The notes under the pieces: generated by a model
Seen by the model: only the letters and a program-made list of their open reading frames with translations
Told to the model about the DNA's origin: nothing
Databases searched by the model: none
From: Spirochaetes bacterium ADurb.Bin133
GTDB taxonomy: Bacteria; Spirochaetota; GWE2-31-10; MWDO01
Length of the DNA: 51,560 bases
Reading direction: 5' to 3'
Assembly (NCBI GenBank): GCA_002070605.1
Contig: MWDO01000002.1
Location: 104,723 to 156,282, forward strand
Program-made: the position numbers and the translations under genes
Part shown: positions 14,668 through 23,169 of the stretch, in pieces
How positions within the stretch are numbered: the stretch's first letter is position 1
How the letters are laid out: every line of letters starts with the position of its first letter

Positions 14668-15789
14668 TTAACCGCCCAAAGCAGCAGAACTTAGGAAACC
14701 GAAAAGAAAAGATAAAACGAATCCTCCGGCTATGATGCCCAAAATCAGCGCGATTACCTTTCCGACGCTAACCGGAGCTCGTCCTCCGACCTTGCCGGTT
14801 TGACCATTAATCAAGAAGTTATAGACTTTGTTGTTAAATACGTAGGAGGATATCCATAAGGGGAGTAAAATATGTTTAAATTTTACGTTCTTATGGTCGG
14901 TTGTGAAGCTTACTCCGCGTACTTCGTCGCCTCCGATTTGAGCGACTATTCCCGAATATATTTTGGACTTGATAATTTCCGACGCTTCGCGCCACCCCTC
15001 CTGTAAATTCACAGTATATCGTTCCGCCAAAAAACCGGATAGATATTCGGGTTTATAAGAGGTTAATTCTCCAAGATTGAAAGGTTCGATCCTTTTCACG
15101 ATTCCCTGATCCAAATTAGTCGAAGCGGTAATCAATACGTCGTCGAAATATTCAGAATAGTTGCCGCTAGTCCATTCCCATTTAGTTTTTCTTACCTGCT
15201 CCGCGACTTGACTTTGTCGTCCTTCGGCGTCCGTTACGGTTCTGTATTCGGTTACGTAATAATAAGTCCCCCGTTCTCCCGTATATTGAGAATACGTATC
15301 GGAGTCGTAAGTCCAATACGGCATATATACTCCGCTTATTTTGTTTAACGTATGGGTTTTTTTAAGAGCGCTCGGAGCAAAAAATTTCTTCTTGATCCAC
15401 TCCTTAAACATTCCAACGGCTCTGTTTTTATCAATTTTAAAAGGTATTACCGTTTCGGGGGCGATTGTGTTTTGATCTTCATTTTTGACTACGTGCGAAG
15501 ATCCGCAGAATGCGCAGAACTCCGCCGTTTTCTCGGTATCCAACAGAGTTTCCGCGCCGCATCCGTTGCATTTGATAACTCTTTTCTCATCGCCCCAATT
15601 GTAGTTAGCGTTCTTTTCGGCGGAACTTATGTCGTATTCCTTGATTTCGCCCGCGGCGCTTTCAATAAAAACGGTATTTGAACAAAAAGGGCACTTTAAT
15701 TTTTGAGTCCCCGGATCAAATTCCATGATACCGCCGCAAGATTGGCAGGCAAATTTATCCGTAGCAGTTTTTTTTGTTATATCCGACAT
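14668..15789 (-). CDS. zinc-ribbon membrane protein partner of SPFH protein
   Basis: A 373-residue protein with two zinc ribbons at the N-terminus, each a pair of Cys couples: CQSCGG...CPFC and CNGCG...CAFCG. A long beta-rich middle follows (PYWTYDSDTYSQYTGERG, then TKWEWTSGNYSEYFDDVLI), and a C-terminal hydrophobic segment (about 345-368) anchors it in the membrane. This architecture is known beside SPFH-domain (COG4260, virion-core-like) genes, as here. Function is not established; a role in membrane-associated quality control or stress has been suggested for such pairs. AAGGAAGG precedes the ATG. The upstream SPFH gene ends 50 bases away, so they share an operon. Confidence 0.75.
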   Translation of the reverse strand: MSDITKKTATDKFACQSCGGIMEFDPGTQKLKCPFCSNTVFIESAAGEIKEYDISSAEKNANYNWGDEKRVIKCNGCGAETLLDTEKTAEFCAFCGSSHVVKNEDQNTIAPETVIPFKIDKNRAVGMFKEWIKKKFFAPSALKKTHTLNKISGVYMPYWTYDSDTYSQYTGERGTYYYVTEYRTVTDAEGRQSQVAEQVRKTKWEWTSGNYSEYFDDVLITASTNLDQGIVKRIEPFNLGELTSYKPEYLSGFLAERYTVNLQEGWREASEIIKSKIYSGIVAQIGGDEVRGVSFTTDHKNVKFKHILLPLWISSYVFNNKVYNFLINGQTGKVGGRAPVSVGKVIALILGIIAGGFVLSFLFGFLSSAALGG

Positions 15790-15839
15790 AATATCCTTCC
15801 TTATTGTTTTCTGACAATTATCAAACGTTTGCTATCGCT

Positions 15840-16958
15840 CTACGCATTCGGCAACGGAGGCGGAGTTCCGCCAAAAAGCCCCGATAAATCGGGGACGCTT
15901 CCCGCCGCAGACCAATTTGCCATACCCTCTTTCCAAACAAGAGTCTCCTTTGTAAGCTGGCCCGAAGAGATCATCTGTTTTATGGCGTTAAGATCGAATG
16001 GACCGCCTTGTTGACCGTTAACTACCGCAAAAAACTTCACGGCTCCCGGAATAGGCGGAGGCATACCGCCGGAGTTTACGTTTGTTCCTCCGATATTTTT
16101 ATTCATACTGTTTCCCATCATAGCGCCCATCATATTTCCCATCGTCAAACCTACTCCCATATCGATCATGGAGTTGCCCCCCTCTTTTTTAGCGAAGTCG
16201 TCGATTGAGTCGGCCATCTGAAATTTTGCGTATTCGTCGAGATTGCCCATTATCCCCATCGAAGTCTTTTTGTCCAACATCTTCTCGACCTCTTCGGGAA
16301 GGGATAAATTCTCAATGTAAAATGAAGAAATTGATAAACCCAAATTGGCAAATTCTACGTTAAGCTTTTGAGCCGTCCCTTTGCTTAGCTCGTCGTAGTG
16401 CATCGCAAGGTCTAAAGCCGGAATTTGCGCCTCGGCGATATAGTCGGTTATTGAAGAGATAACCATTCTTTTTAGTTGACCCGATAATTCGTCGGTCGTG
16501 AACAAAGATTTCGTTCCAAGCGCTTCTTTCAAAAACTTAACGGGATCCGAAATCTTATAGGAGTATATCCCAAATCCTCTCAATCGGATCGCTCCAAACT
16601 CTTTATCTCTCATCATTATAGGATTGGTAGTCCCCCATTTCTGATCTAAAAACTGCTTCGTATTAATAAAATAAACGTCCGCTTTAAAGGGCGAATTCAA
16701 TCCGTATTTCCATGATTTTAAGGAAGTCAAAATCGGTATATTTTGAGTAGTTAACGTATGTCTCCCCGGTTGAAAAACGTCGCCGATATTACCTTCGTTT
16801 AAAAAAACCGCTACTTGAGACTCGCGAACGGTTAATTGCGCTCCGTTTTTTATCTCCTTATCGCTATCGGGAAACTTCCAAACCATTGTATTCGCGGAAT
16901 CGTCCACCCATTCGATAACGTCGATAAATTGACCTTTTATAAAATTAAATACGCCCAT
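15840..16958 (-). CDS. SPFH-domain protein (COG4260) with C-terminal GYF_2 domain
   Basis: Residues 1 to about 250 form an SPFH/stomatin-like domain of the COG4260 type (DVIEWVDDSANTMVWKFP, LTVRESQVAVFLNEG, IRLRGFGIYSYKISDPVKF). A Met/Gly-rich linker (DMGVGLTMGNMMGAMMGNSMN) follows, then a GYF_2 domain (KFFAVVNGQQGGPFDLNAIKQM split by one residue, TLVWKEGMANW) and a proline-rich tail (TPPPLP). SPFH proteins build oligomeric scaffolds on membranes; GYF_2 domains bind proline-rich peptides, and the protein's own linker and tail could serve as ligands. GGAGGA precedes the ATG. It is the first gene of a pair with the zinc-ribbon protein. Confidence 0.85.
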   Translation of the reverse strand: MGVFNFIKGQFIDVIEWVDDSANTMVWKFPDSDKEIKNGAQLTVRESQVAVFLNEGNIGDVFQPGRHTLTTQNIPILTSLKSWKYGLNSPFKADVYFINTKQFLDQKWGTTNPIMMRDKEFGAIRLRGFGIYSYKISDPVKFLKEALGTKSLFTTDELSGQLKRMVISSITDYIAEAQIPALDLAMHYDELSKGTAQKLNVEFANLGLSISSFYIENLSLPEEVEKMLDKKTSMGIMGNLDEYAKFQMADSIDDFAKKEGGNSMIDMGVGLTMGNMMGAMMGNSMNKNIGGTNVNSGGMPPPIPGAVKFFAVVNGQQGGPFDLNAIKQMISSGQLTKETLVWKEGMANWSAAGSVPDLSGLFGGTPPPLPNA

Positions 16959-17050
16959 TCTATTCCTCCAACGATAGATTATAGATTATACGACGGATTA
17001 TAAGTTATAGAAAGGAAATAGTCAATATAAAAAAAATAATTATATGTAAT

Positions 17051-17141
17051 CCCGTCAGTTTTTTGGGGTTTGTTCCATATGTTTCAATTTTTTTGAGACA
17101 GACTCGCGTTATCCATTTCCTTACCCCAAAAAACTGACGGG
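17051..17141. repeat. palindromic intergenic element, subtype A copy 2
   Basis: CCCGTCAGTTTTTTGGGG (17051-17068) and its perfect inverted complement CCCCAAAAAACTGACGGG (17124-17141) enclose 55 bases. The core shares TTCCATATGTTTCAATTT with the copy at 1895. It fills the gap 16959-17277; the remainder of that gap is AT-rich with a possible TATAAT at 17231 and no gene. Confidence 0.9.
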
Positions 17142-17277
17142 ATACTAATTTATATAAATTAAAAAATTTTTATAACTATTATTTAATGCCGATATTATTT
17201 GTAAAAGGATGTAAAATTCAATTTATTATTTATAATTTTAAGATACCTTTTACTAAATTATAACTAAAGAGCTTAAT

Positions 17278-18510
17278 ATGGGTAAAAACGGAACGATAAT
17301 ATACGCTACGACGTTATACGACGGTAAATCTAAGCTGGATAACGTTTATGTAACTATTGAAGGCGATAAAGTAGTCGAAGTTTCTAAAGAAAAAAAGGAG
17401 TACGACTATTCCGGGGTAGTTACTCCGGCTTTTATCGACGCGCATTCGCACATCGGGTTGGAACGACAGGGCGAACCGGGACAAGAGGGGGAAGTTAACG
17501 ATCGCGCGAGTCAAATATTGCCGACTCTCAATCCCCTAAACAGCGTTTATTTTGACGATAGAGCTTTTGAAGAAGCCGTCGACTTTGGCGTTTTATATAG
17601 TTGCGTCATACCGGGAAGCGGAAACCTTATAGGCGGAAAAGCGATGGTTATAAAAAATTTTTCAAAAAACAGAAAAGACGCCGTATTAAAAGATTACGGA
17701 TATAAAATGGCGTTGGGATACAATCCCCGCTCGACGACGTCGTGGAAAGGAGAAAGACCAAATACTCGAATGGGCGTTTACGCGTTACTTGAGGATAAGT
17801 TTGAGTCGGTTCTTGTAAAGAAAAAGAAAGCGGTTTTATCCAAAGAGAGAAAAATCAAAGAGCTTGAAAACAAAATAGCTGAAAAAAATCTTGGTAAAGA
17901 ATCGATAGAAAAAGAAAAATCTATGATAAATAAAGAGTTTGAGCTCGAATTTAATACGGAAGATTTGGCTTTACTCGAAATTCTTGAACGAAAGAAGACC
18001 GTAAAAGTTCACGTACATAAGGAAGACGACGCCCTATATTTGATAGATCTTGTAAAGAAATATAATATTAAAGTTACGGCGGATCATGTTTGCGACGTTT
18101 TTCATACCGAGGTTTTTGACGATTTAGCCGACGCGGGGATAGATATTGTTTACGGTCCTCTGGGATCGTTTGATTATAAAGTCGAATTGAAAAACGCAAG
18201 ATATGCGAATGTAAAAAAATTAATGGACTCTAAGGCGTTTTTCGGACTTATGACCGATCATCCCGTTATTCTTACGTCCAATCTTAGAGAGTCTTTGAAA
18301 TATTTTTTGATTCAAGGAATGAGCGAAGAGAGCGCGATCTCTTTGATTACATATAAAAATGCAAAAATTTTAGATTTAGACGACAAATTGGGGAATATTG
18401 AAGCGGGGAAATTGGCAAGTTTAGTAGTTTGGAACAAAAACCCGTTTTATTTGGGCGCTTATCCGGATATAGTGATTGGCGAAGGCAAGATATTAAGAGA
18501 CAAAACATAA
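17278..18510 (+). CDS. amidohydrolase, imidazolonepropionase-like
   Basis: A 410-residue metal-dependent amidohydrolase. The first metal motif is DAHSHIGL (H-x-H, near residue 55); later ligands are VHVHKEDDA, ITA-like VTADHVCDVFH and LMTDHP with the catalytic Asp. The closing GNIEAGKLASLVVWNKNPF is typical of the superfamily. A Lys/Glu-rich charged segment (residues about 180-225) is normal for the imidazolonepropionase-related prolidase-like branch (COG1228). The substrate cannot be told from sequence. The ribosome-binding site is weak (AAGAG). A small exported-protein gene follows 11 bases later, likely in the same transcript. Confidence 0.8.
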   Translation: MGKNGTIIYATTLYDGKSKLDNVYVTIEGDKVVEVSKEKKEYDYSGVVTPAFIDAHSHIGLERQGEPGQEGEVNDRASQILPTLNPLNSVYFDDRAFEEAVDFGVLYSCVIPGSGNLIGGKAMVIKNFSKNRKDAVLKDYGYKMALGYNPRSTTSWKGERPNTRMGVYALLEDKFESVLVKKKKAVLSKERKIKELENKIAEKNLGKESIEKEKSMINKEFELEFNTEDLALLEILERKKTVKVHVHKEDDALYLIDLVKKYNIKVTADHVCDVFHTEVFDDLADAGIDIVYGPLGSFDYKVELKNARYANVKKLMDSKAFFGLMTDHPVILTSNLRESLKYFLIQGMSEESAISLITYKNAKILDLDDKLGNIEAGKLASLVVWNKNPFYLGAYPDIVIGEGKILRDKT

Positions 18511-18521
18511 AAGGAGGCATA

Positions 18522-19043
18522 ATGAAATCGTATAAAATTAAAAGTTTCCTTTTCCTTTTTATTATTTTATTTTCTCCGGCGTCTAACGCGTTTTGCGAAG
18601 AGGTTTACTATAACGACGCTAAAATAAAAATGTTAATACCCGCCGACTGGACTATGCAATACGAAGAAAACGGACAGATTGCAATTGGTCCCAATGGAGA
18701 TATAGTAATAATTTTTATGTTGATGAAATCCGACGCTACTTCTGACGCTATAATAGAGTTAAAAGATCATATTAACTCTTTTATTGCCGACGTAAAAGAG
18801 ACCACAAATATTGAACCGCTAACTCTTAACGGATTGTCCGGCTACGCTTACGACGCAAGAGGCGTTCTAAACAAATCAAGACCGATAGACATAGGGGCGA
18901 TGATTTTAATTAATACAAATAATAAAATTGTAATGGTTTTGGCTCTGGCAATATCGGAGACTTATAAAAAATACGAAGAAAGTTTTCTATCAATAATAGA
19001 CTCTATATCTCCCGTATCCGTTAAAGTTTTAAAAGAAAAATAG
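18522..19043 (+). CDS. exported protein, PsbP/DUF1795-like
   Basis: A 173-residue protein with a signal peptide ending near SNAFCEE. The mature part (AKIKMLIPADWTMQYEENG, VIIFMLMKSDATSD, a final YKKYEESFLSIIDSISP) has the look of PsbP/DUF1795-type small alpha-beta proteins often found in the periplasm or as lipoproteins. AAGGAGG lies 4 bases before the ATG at 18522, which settles the start over longer in-frame options inside the amidohydrolase gene. Function unknown. Confidence 0.65.
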   Translation: MKSYKIKSFLFLFIILFSPASNAFCEEVYYNDAKIKMLIPADWTMQYEENGQIAIGPNGDIVIIFMLMKSDATSDAIIELKDHINSFIADVKETTNIEPLTLNGLSGYAYDARGVLNKSRPIDIGAMILINTNNKIVMVLALAISETYKKYEESFLSIIDSISPVSVKVLKEK

Positions 19044-19068
19044 GCGTCTAAATAAATTCTTATTTTAG

Positions 19069-19096
19069 TTGAATTTTAATCGTAATATAATATAAT
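19069..19096 (+). promoter_or_regulatory. promoter of hisI-hisG
   Basis: TTGAAT (19069-19074), 16-base spacer, TATAAT (19091-19096), with an overlapping TATAAT at 19086. About 35 bases of leader precede the hisI start; no attenuator-like structure is visible. Confidence 0.65.
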
Positions 19097-19131
19097 TCCA
19101 TACGCGATGAACCAACTTAAAGGAGACTGTT

Positions 19132-19512
19132 TTGGATATAGATTTTGAAAAAGGAAACGGATTAGTTCCGGTTATAGCTCAAGACGCCGAGAGCGGAAAG
19201 GTGTTAATGCTCGCCTATATTAACAAGGAGGCGTTTGAATATACTTTAAAAACCGGTAGAGCGACTTATTGGTCAAGATCCAGAGGCAAACTTTGGAGAA
19301 AAGGAGAGGAATCTGGAAATTTTCAAGAGATTGTCGATATTCTAATCGATTGCGACAACGATACGTTAATATACAAAGTTACGCAAAAAGGACTGGCGGC
19401 GGCTTGCCACGAAGGGTATGAAAGTTGCTTTTTTAGGAATTATAAAGAGGGCAAATGGGTTTATAACGGCGAAATAAAAAAATTTGAACCGAATGAAGTA
19501 TATAAAAAATAA
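19132..19512 (+). CDS. hisI: phosphoribosyl-AMP cyclohydrolase
   Basis: HisI opens the adenine ring of phosphoribosyl-AMP in histidine synthesis. The 126-residue protein carries the family motifs [37 protein letters not shown], the Asp-rich metal site [11 protein letters not shown] and the zinc cysteines of [13 protein letters not shown]. It is the stand-alone form; there is no HisE domain. The start is TTG with AGGAG 6 bases before it. hisG follows after 9 bases, so they form an operon, away from other his genes apart from hisA at 49,971. Confidence 0.92.
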   Translation: MDIDFEKGNGLVPVIAQDAESGKVLMLAYINKEAFEYTLKTGRATYWSRSRGKLWRKGEESGNFQEIVDILIDCDNDTLIYKVTQKGLAAACHEGYESCFFRNYKEGKWVYNGEIKKFEPNEVYKK

Positions 19513-19521
19513 GGGGATGCT

Positions 19522-20397
19522 ATGGAAAATGTATTAAAATTTGGAATACCTAAAGGAAGCCTGGAAGAGGCGACAGTCAATATGTTTAGAAAAGCGGGAT
19601 ACAAAATAGTTACGTCGTCAAGGTCTTATTATCCGACGGTAGACGACGACGAACTCTCTCTGCTTATGGTAAGAGCGCAGGAGATGGCTCGATATGTAGA
19701 GGAGGGAATTCTCGACGCGGGGATAACCGGTAAAGATTGGGTAATAGAGTCTGAAGCCGAAGTCGAATATATTTCGGAACTGAACTACTCAAAAGCGAGT
19801 AAAAATCCCGTAAAATGGATTGTAGCCGTTCATCAAGATTCAAACATCAAAACGCTAAAAGACCTTGAGGGGAAAAGAGTGGCTACCGAAGCCGTCGGAC
19901 TGACAAGAAAACATTTTGAAAAAAGAGGAGTTAAAGCCCAAATAGAATTTAGTTGGGGAGCGACCGAGGTAAAATGTCCGAAATTAGCCGACGCGATTGT
20001 CGATATAACCGAAACGGGATCGAGCTTAAGGGCAAATAACCTTGTTATTATCGACGAAGTGATGATTTCAACGACTCAATTAATTGCAAATAAAGAGGCG
20101 CTAAAAGACGGTTGGAAGAAAAATAAAATAGAAAATATCGATATGGCGCTTCAAGCGGTGTTAGAAGCGGATAATAAAGTCGGACTAATGTTGAATGTTG
20201 AAAAGAAAAATCTCGATCCGATTATAAACGTTTTACCCGCTTTACAGAAACCGACAATCAGCAATCTTAGCGACGACGGCTGGATTGCCGTAAATACTAT
20301 TATTGAAGAGAAGGTTGTTAGAGATCTTATTCCTATATTGAAAAAAAACGGAGCTTCGGGAATCGTAGAGTATCCCTTAAACAAAATTATTCTATAG
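19522..20397 (+). CDS. hisG: ATP phosphoribosyltransferase, long form
   Basis: HisG catalyses the first step of histidine synthesis. At 291 residues it is the long form: catalytic domains with KFGIPKGSLEEATVNMF and DAGITGKDWV, the PRPP-binding loop DAIVDITETGSSLRANNL, and a C-terminal ACT-like regulatory domain (ISNLSDDGWIAVNTIIEEK, GASGIVEYPLNKI) through which histidine usually inhibits the enzyme. It therefore should not need HisZ. AAGGGG precedes the ATG. Confidence 0.95.
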   Translation: MENVLKFGIPKGSLEEATVNMFRKAGYKIVTSSRSYYPTVDDDELSLLMVRAQEMARYVEEGILDAGITGKDWVIESEAEVEYISELNYSKASKNPVKWIVAVHQDSNIKTLKDLEGKRVATEAVGLTRKHFEKRGVKAQIEFSWGATEVKCPKLADAIVDITETGSSLRANNLVIIDEVMISTTQLIANKEALKDGWKKNKIENIDMALQAVLEADNKVGLMLNVEKKNLDPIINVLPALQKPTISNLSDDGWIAVNTIIEEKVVRDLIPILKKNGASGIVEYPLNKIIL

Positions 20398-20427
20398 CGC
20401 TCTCGCTCATAGTAAAAAAGGCTCGGA

Positions 20428-21273
20428 ATGAATAAAATAGCGATTGTCGCTCTAGAGAAGAAGTTAAATATACCGGAATTTATGGCTCGAATATCTCTTT
20501 TAGGAGAGAAATATAATATTGAATTCGAGACTTTTTTTTATTCGAATAAAGATTTTGATTTGTATAATATTTTACATAGAGAAAGAAAAGACGTTGGTAA
20601 AGAATTTAGCGCGGCTTTTTCCGTCGGCGGAGACGGGACTTTTCTTTATACTTCAAGGGTATTTGCCGGATTAGATATACCGATATTCGGTATCAATATG
20701 GGGCGCTTGGGCTTTAATACAAACATTGAGATAAACGATCTTGAAGAGTACTTAAAGAAATTTATCGACGGCGAAGCGCTTTTTGATTATAAAGCGTTAT
20801 TAGAAGTCGACGTTGAAGGGGAAAACGAAATTTTTACCGTTTTAAACGAAGGGGTTATATCTCATACCGGCATATCCAGAATGATTAGGATGAAGGTTTT
20901 TCTGGAGGGTCGTTCGGTGTGCGACTTTAACGGAGACGGTTTGATTATCAGCACGCCTACCGGTTCTACCGCCTATAACCTTAGCGCGGGGGGACCAATT
21001 TTGCATCCTTCAGTCGACTCTTACGTAGTAACCCCTATTTGTCCTCACACTCTCGCTATACGTCCATACATAGTCCCTTTTTCAGAAAGTATAACCGTTA
21101 AGATTAAAGAGTCGTCGGCTCAACCGCAGATCACTCTCGACGGTCAGAAAGTCATTTTATTGGATATAGGTCAGAAAATATCTTTTAAAAAGTCTGAAAA
21201 GACCGTTAAGGTCGTTCGGGGAAAAAGAAGTTTTTCTGAAATACTTAAATTAAAACTTGGGTGGACCGTATGA
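20428..21273 (+). CDS. nadK: NAD kinase
   Basis: Phosphorylates NAD to NADP. The 281-residue protein carries SVGGDGTFLYTSR (catalytic GGDG), INMGRLGFNT, LNEGVISHTG (NE motif), and DGLIISTPTGSTAYNLSAGGP, the nucleotide-binding core, then VTPICPHTLAIRP. All key residues are present. The gene is followed 13 bases later by recN, a pairing seen in spirochaetes and a few other phyla. Confidence 0.95.
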   Translation: MNKIAIVALEKKLNIPEFMARISLLGEKYNIEFETFFYSNKDFDLYNILHRERKDVGKEFSAAFSVGGDGTFLYTSRVFAGLDIPIFGINMGRLGFNTNIEINDLEEYLKKFIDGEALFDYKALLEVDVEGENEIFTVLNEGVISHTGISRMIRMKVFLEGRSVCDFNGDGLIISTPTGSTAYNLSAGGPILHPSVDSYVVTPICPHTLAIRPYIVPFSESITVKIKESSAQPQITLDGQKVILLDIGQKISFKKSEKTVKVVRGKRSFSEILKLKLGWTV

Positions 21274-21286
21274 AATTGAGGCGCTT

Positions 21287-22990
21287 ATGCTAAGATATTT
21301 ACAGATAAAAAACTTTGCGCTTATAGATAACAGCGAAATAGAATTTTCAGAGGGCTTGAATATTATTTCAGGGGAAACCGGCGCCGGCAAATCGATTATT
21401 ATTCAAGCGCTATCGATACTGCTCGGCGGAAGAGCGAGCGTGGATCAGATAAGAACGGGATGCGACGAAGCGGCTTTAAACGGAGCTATTTCAATAAACA
21501 ACAAAAAAGTTCAAGAATATCTAAAAACGTTAGGGATTGAAATTGAAAACGACGAGATAATCGTTAGAAGAATATTGTCTAATAGCGGTAAATCCAGATC
21601 GTTTATAAATGGAACTCAGGTAACAAGTAAAGAGCTGTCCGACATATCTGCGGAACTTTTTGATTTTCACGGTCAACATGAAGGGGTGTCGTTATTAAGG
21701 AGAAATACTCATATAAACTATCTCGACGATTTTATCGACATATCGGGAGATTTAACGATTCTAAAAGATCTCTATAACAGATTAAAAGCTAAATATAAAG
21801 AGTTAAATCTGTTGCTTTCCGACGACGACCAAAAAGAGAAGAGAATCGAGCTTATCAAATTTGAAATAGAAGAGATTGAATCTGCAAAAATCAAAGACAA
21901 CGAAGACGAAGAGTTGCGAAATGAAATAAAAATTTATGAAAATGTAGAAAAAATTTCGTCGTTGTTTGAAGATTTGAAAAACAATTTTAGCGGAAATGAA
22001 GGAATTTTATCTAAACTTAGGATTAGCAAGAACAGTTTGGCGGGTATTGCCGAATTGGATAAGAGATTGAAGAATAAAGACGACGAGTTATCCGACATTT
22101 TTTACAAATTAGAAGACGTATATTCCGAGTTGAATAATTTTTCCAGACAATACGAAACGGAACCGAATAAGCTGGACGCTCTTATAGAGAGAAGCGAAGC
22201 GATAGAAAAAATGAAAAGGAAATACGGCGGATCGATTGGGGCTATAAGAAAATATTTGGTAGAGATAAAAAAAGAGCTTAATATGATAATATTTTCCTCC
22301 GAACAGAAAGAGAAAATCGAAAAAGAGTATGCGGAAATACAAAAAATGTATATCAATCAAGCCTTAAAAGTTTCAAAAATCAGAAAAGAGAAAGCCGTCG
22401 TTTTAGAAAAAAGCATAATAAACGAACTGAATAAACTTGGTATGGAAAAGTCTGATTTTAAAATAAGCGTAATAAATGAGGAATCGGAAGACGATTATAT
22501 AGAAATAAATCTCAAAAAACTAAAATACGGCGAAAACGGGATAGATTCCGTTGAATTTTTAATAAGCCCTAACGCCGGCGAACCTCTTAAAAGCTTGATT
22601 AAAATAGCTTCCGGCGGAGAACTGAGCAGAGTGATACTGGCGTTAAAAACCATTCTCTCAAGTAAAGATTCGATAGAAACAATGATTTTTGACGAAATAG
22701 ACGCCGGAATCGGCGGTAAAGTGGCTATTTCCGTCGCAAAATCGCTTAAATCAATATCTAAAAACAGGCAGGTAATCTGCATTACCCATCTTGCTCAAAT
22801 AGCGGCGCTTGGAGACAGAAATTTTTTAATAAAAAAAGAATCTCTTAATGAAAGAACTAAAACCTCTATTCAACCTCTAAACGAAAGTCTCAAAAGGAAT
22901 GAAATTGCCAGAATGTTGTCGGGAAACGTTACCGAAATCAGTCTGAACCACGCTAACGAGTTAATCTCTTCGTTAAACTCAAATGATTAA
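21287..22990 (+). CDS. recN: DNA repair ATPase RecN
   Basis: An SMC-like ATPase of recombinational double-strand break repair. It has Walker A GETGAGKSIIIQAL (residue about 31), a long coiled coil (about 150-365), the ABC signature KIASGGELSRVILALK and Walker B TMIFDEIDAGIGGKVA, and CITHLAQIAALG near the end. The length (567) is normal. The ATG at 21287 begins the conserved MLRYLQIKNFALI and has GAGG 5 bases before it. Confidence 0.95.
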   Translation: MLRYLQIKNFALIDNSEIEFSEGLNIISGETGAGKSIIIQALSILLGGRASVDQIRTGCDEAALNGAISINNKKVQEYLKTLGIEIENDEIIVRRILSNSGKSRSFINGTQVTSKELSDISAELFDFHGQHEGVSLLRRNTHINYLDDFIDISGDLTILKDLYNRLKAKYKELNLLLSDDDQKEKRIELIKFEIEEIESAKIKDNEDEELRNEIKIYENVEKISSLFEDLKNNFSGNEGILSKLRISKNSLAGIAELDKRLKNKDDELSDIFYKLEDVYSELNNFSRQYETEPNKLDALIERSEAIEKMKRKYGGSIGAIRKYLVEIKKELNMIIFSSEQKEKIEKEYAEIQKMYINQALKVSKIRKEKAVVLEKSIINELNKLGMEKSDFKISVINEESEDDYIEINLKKLKYGENGIDSVEFLISPNAGEPLKSLIKIASGGELSRVILALKTILSSKDSIETMIFDEIDAGIGGKVAISVAKSLKSISKNRQVICITHLAQIAALGDRNFLIKKESLNERTKTSIQPLNESLKRNEIARMLSGNVTEISLNHANELISSLNSND

Positions 22991-23106
22991 TGAGATGAAA
23001 TATTATTTTGACAGAATTTAAATAATAATCGATAGCGAAAAATTTTAACAAAAAATTTCTAATTTTACGTAAATTTAAAAATATTTGTAATAAAATAAAT
23101 AAAGGG

Positions 23107-23134
23107 TTTACTTTTAGTTTTTTTGCTATATAAT
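23107..23134 (+). promoter_or_regulatory. promoter of the alpha-amylase gene
   Basis: TTTACT (23107-23112), 16-base spacer, TATAAT (23129-23134), in an AT-rich 180-base gap with no other feature. Confidence 0.6.
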
Positions 23135-23169
23135 TTTTAATACAAATACTATTAAAAAGAGGATTTATT

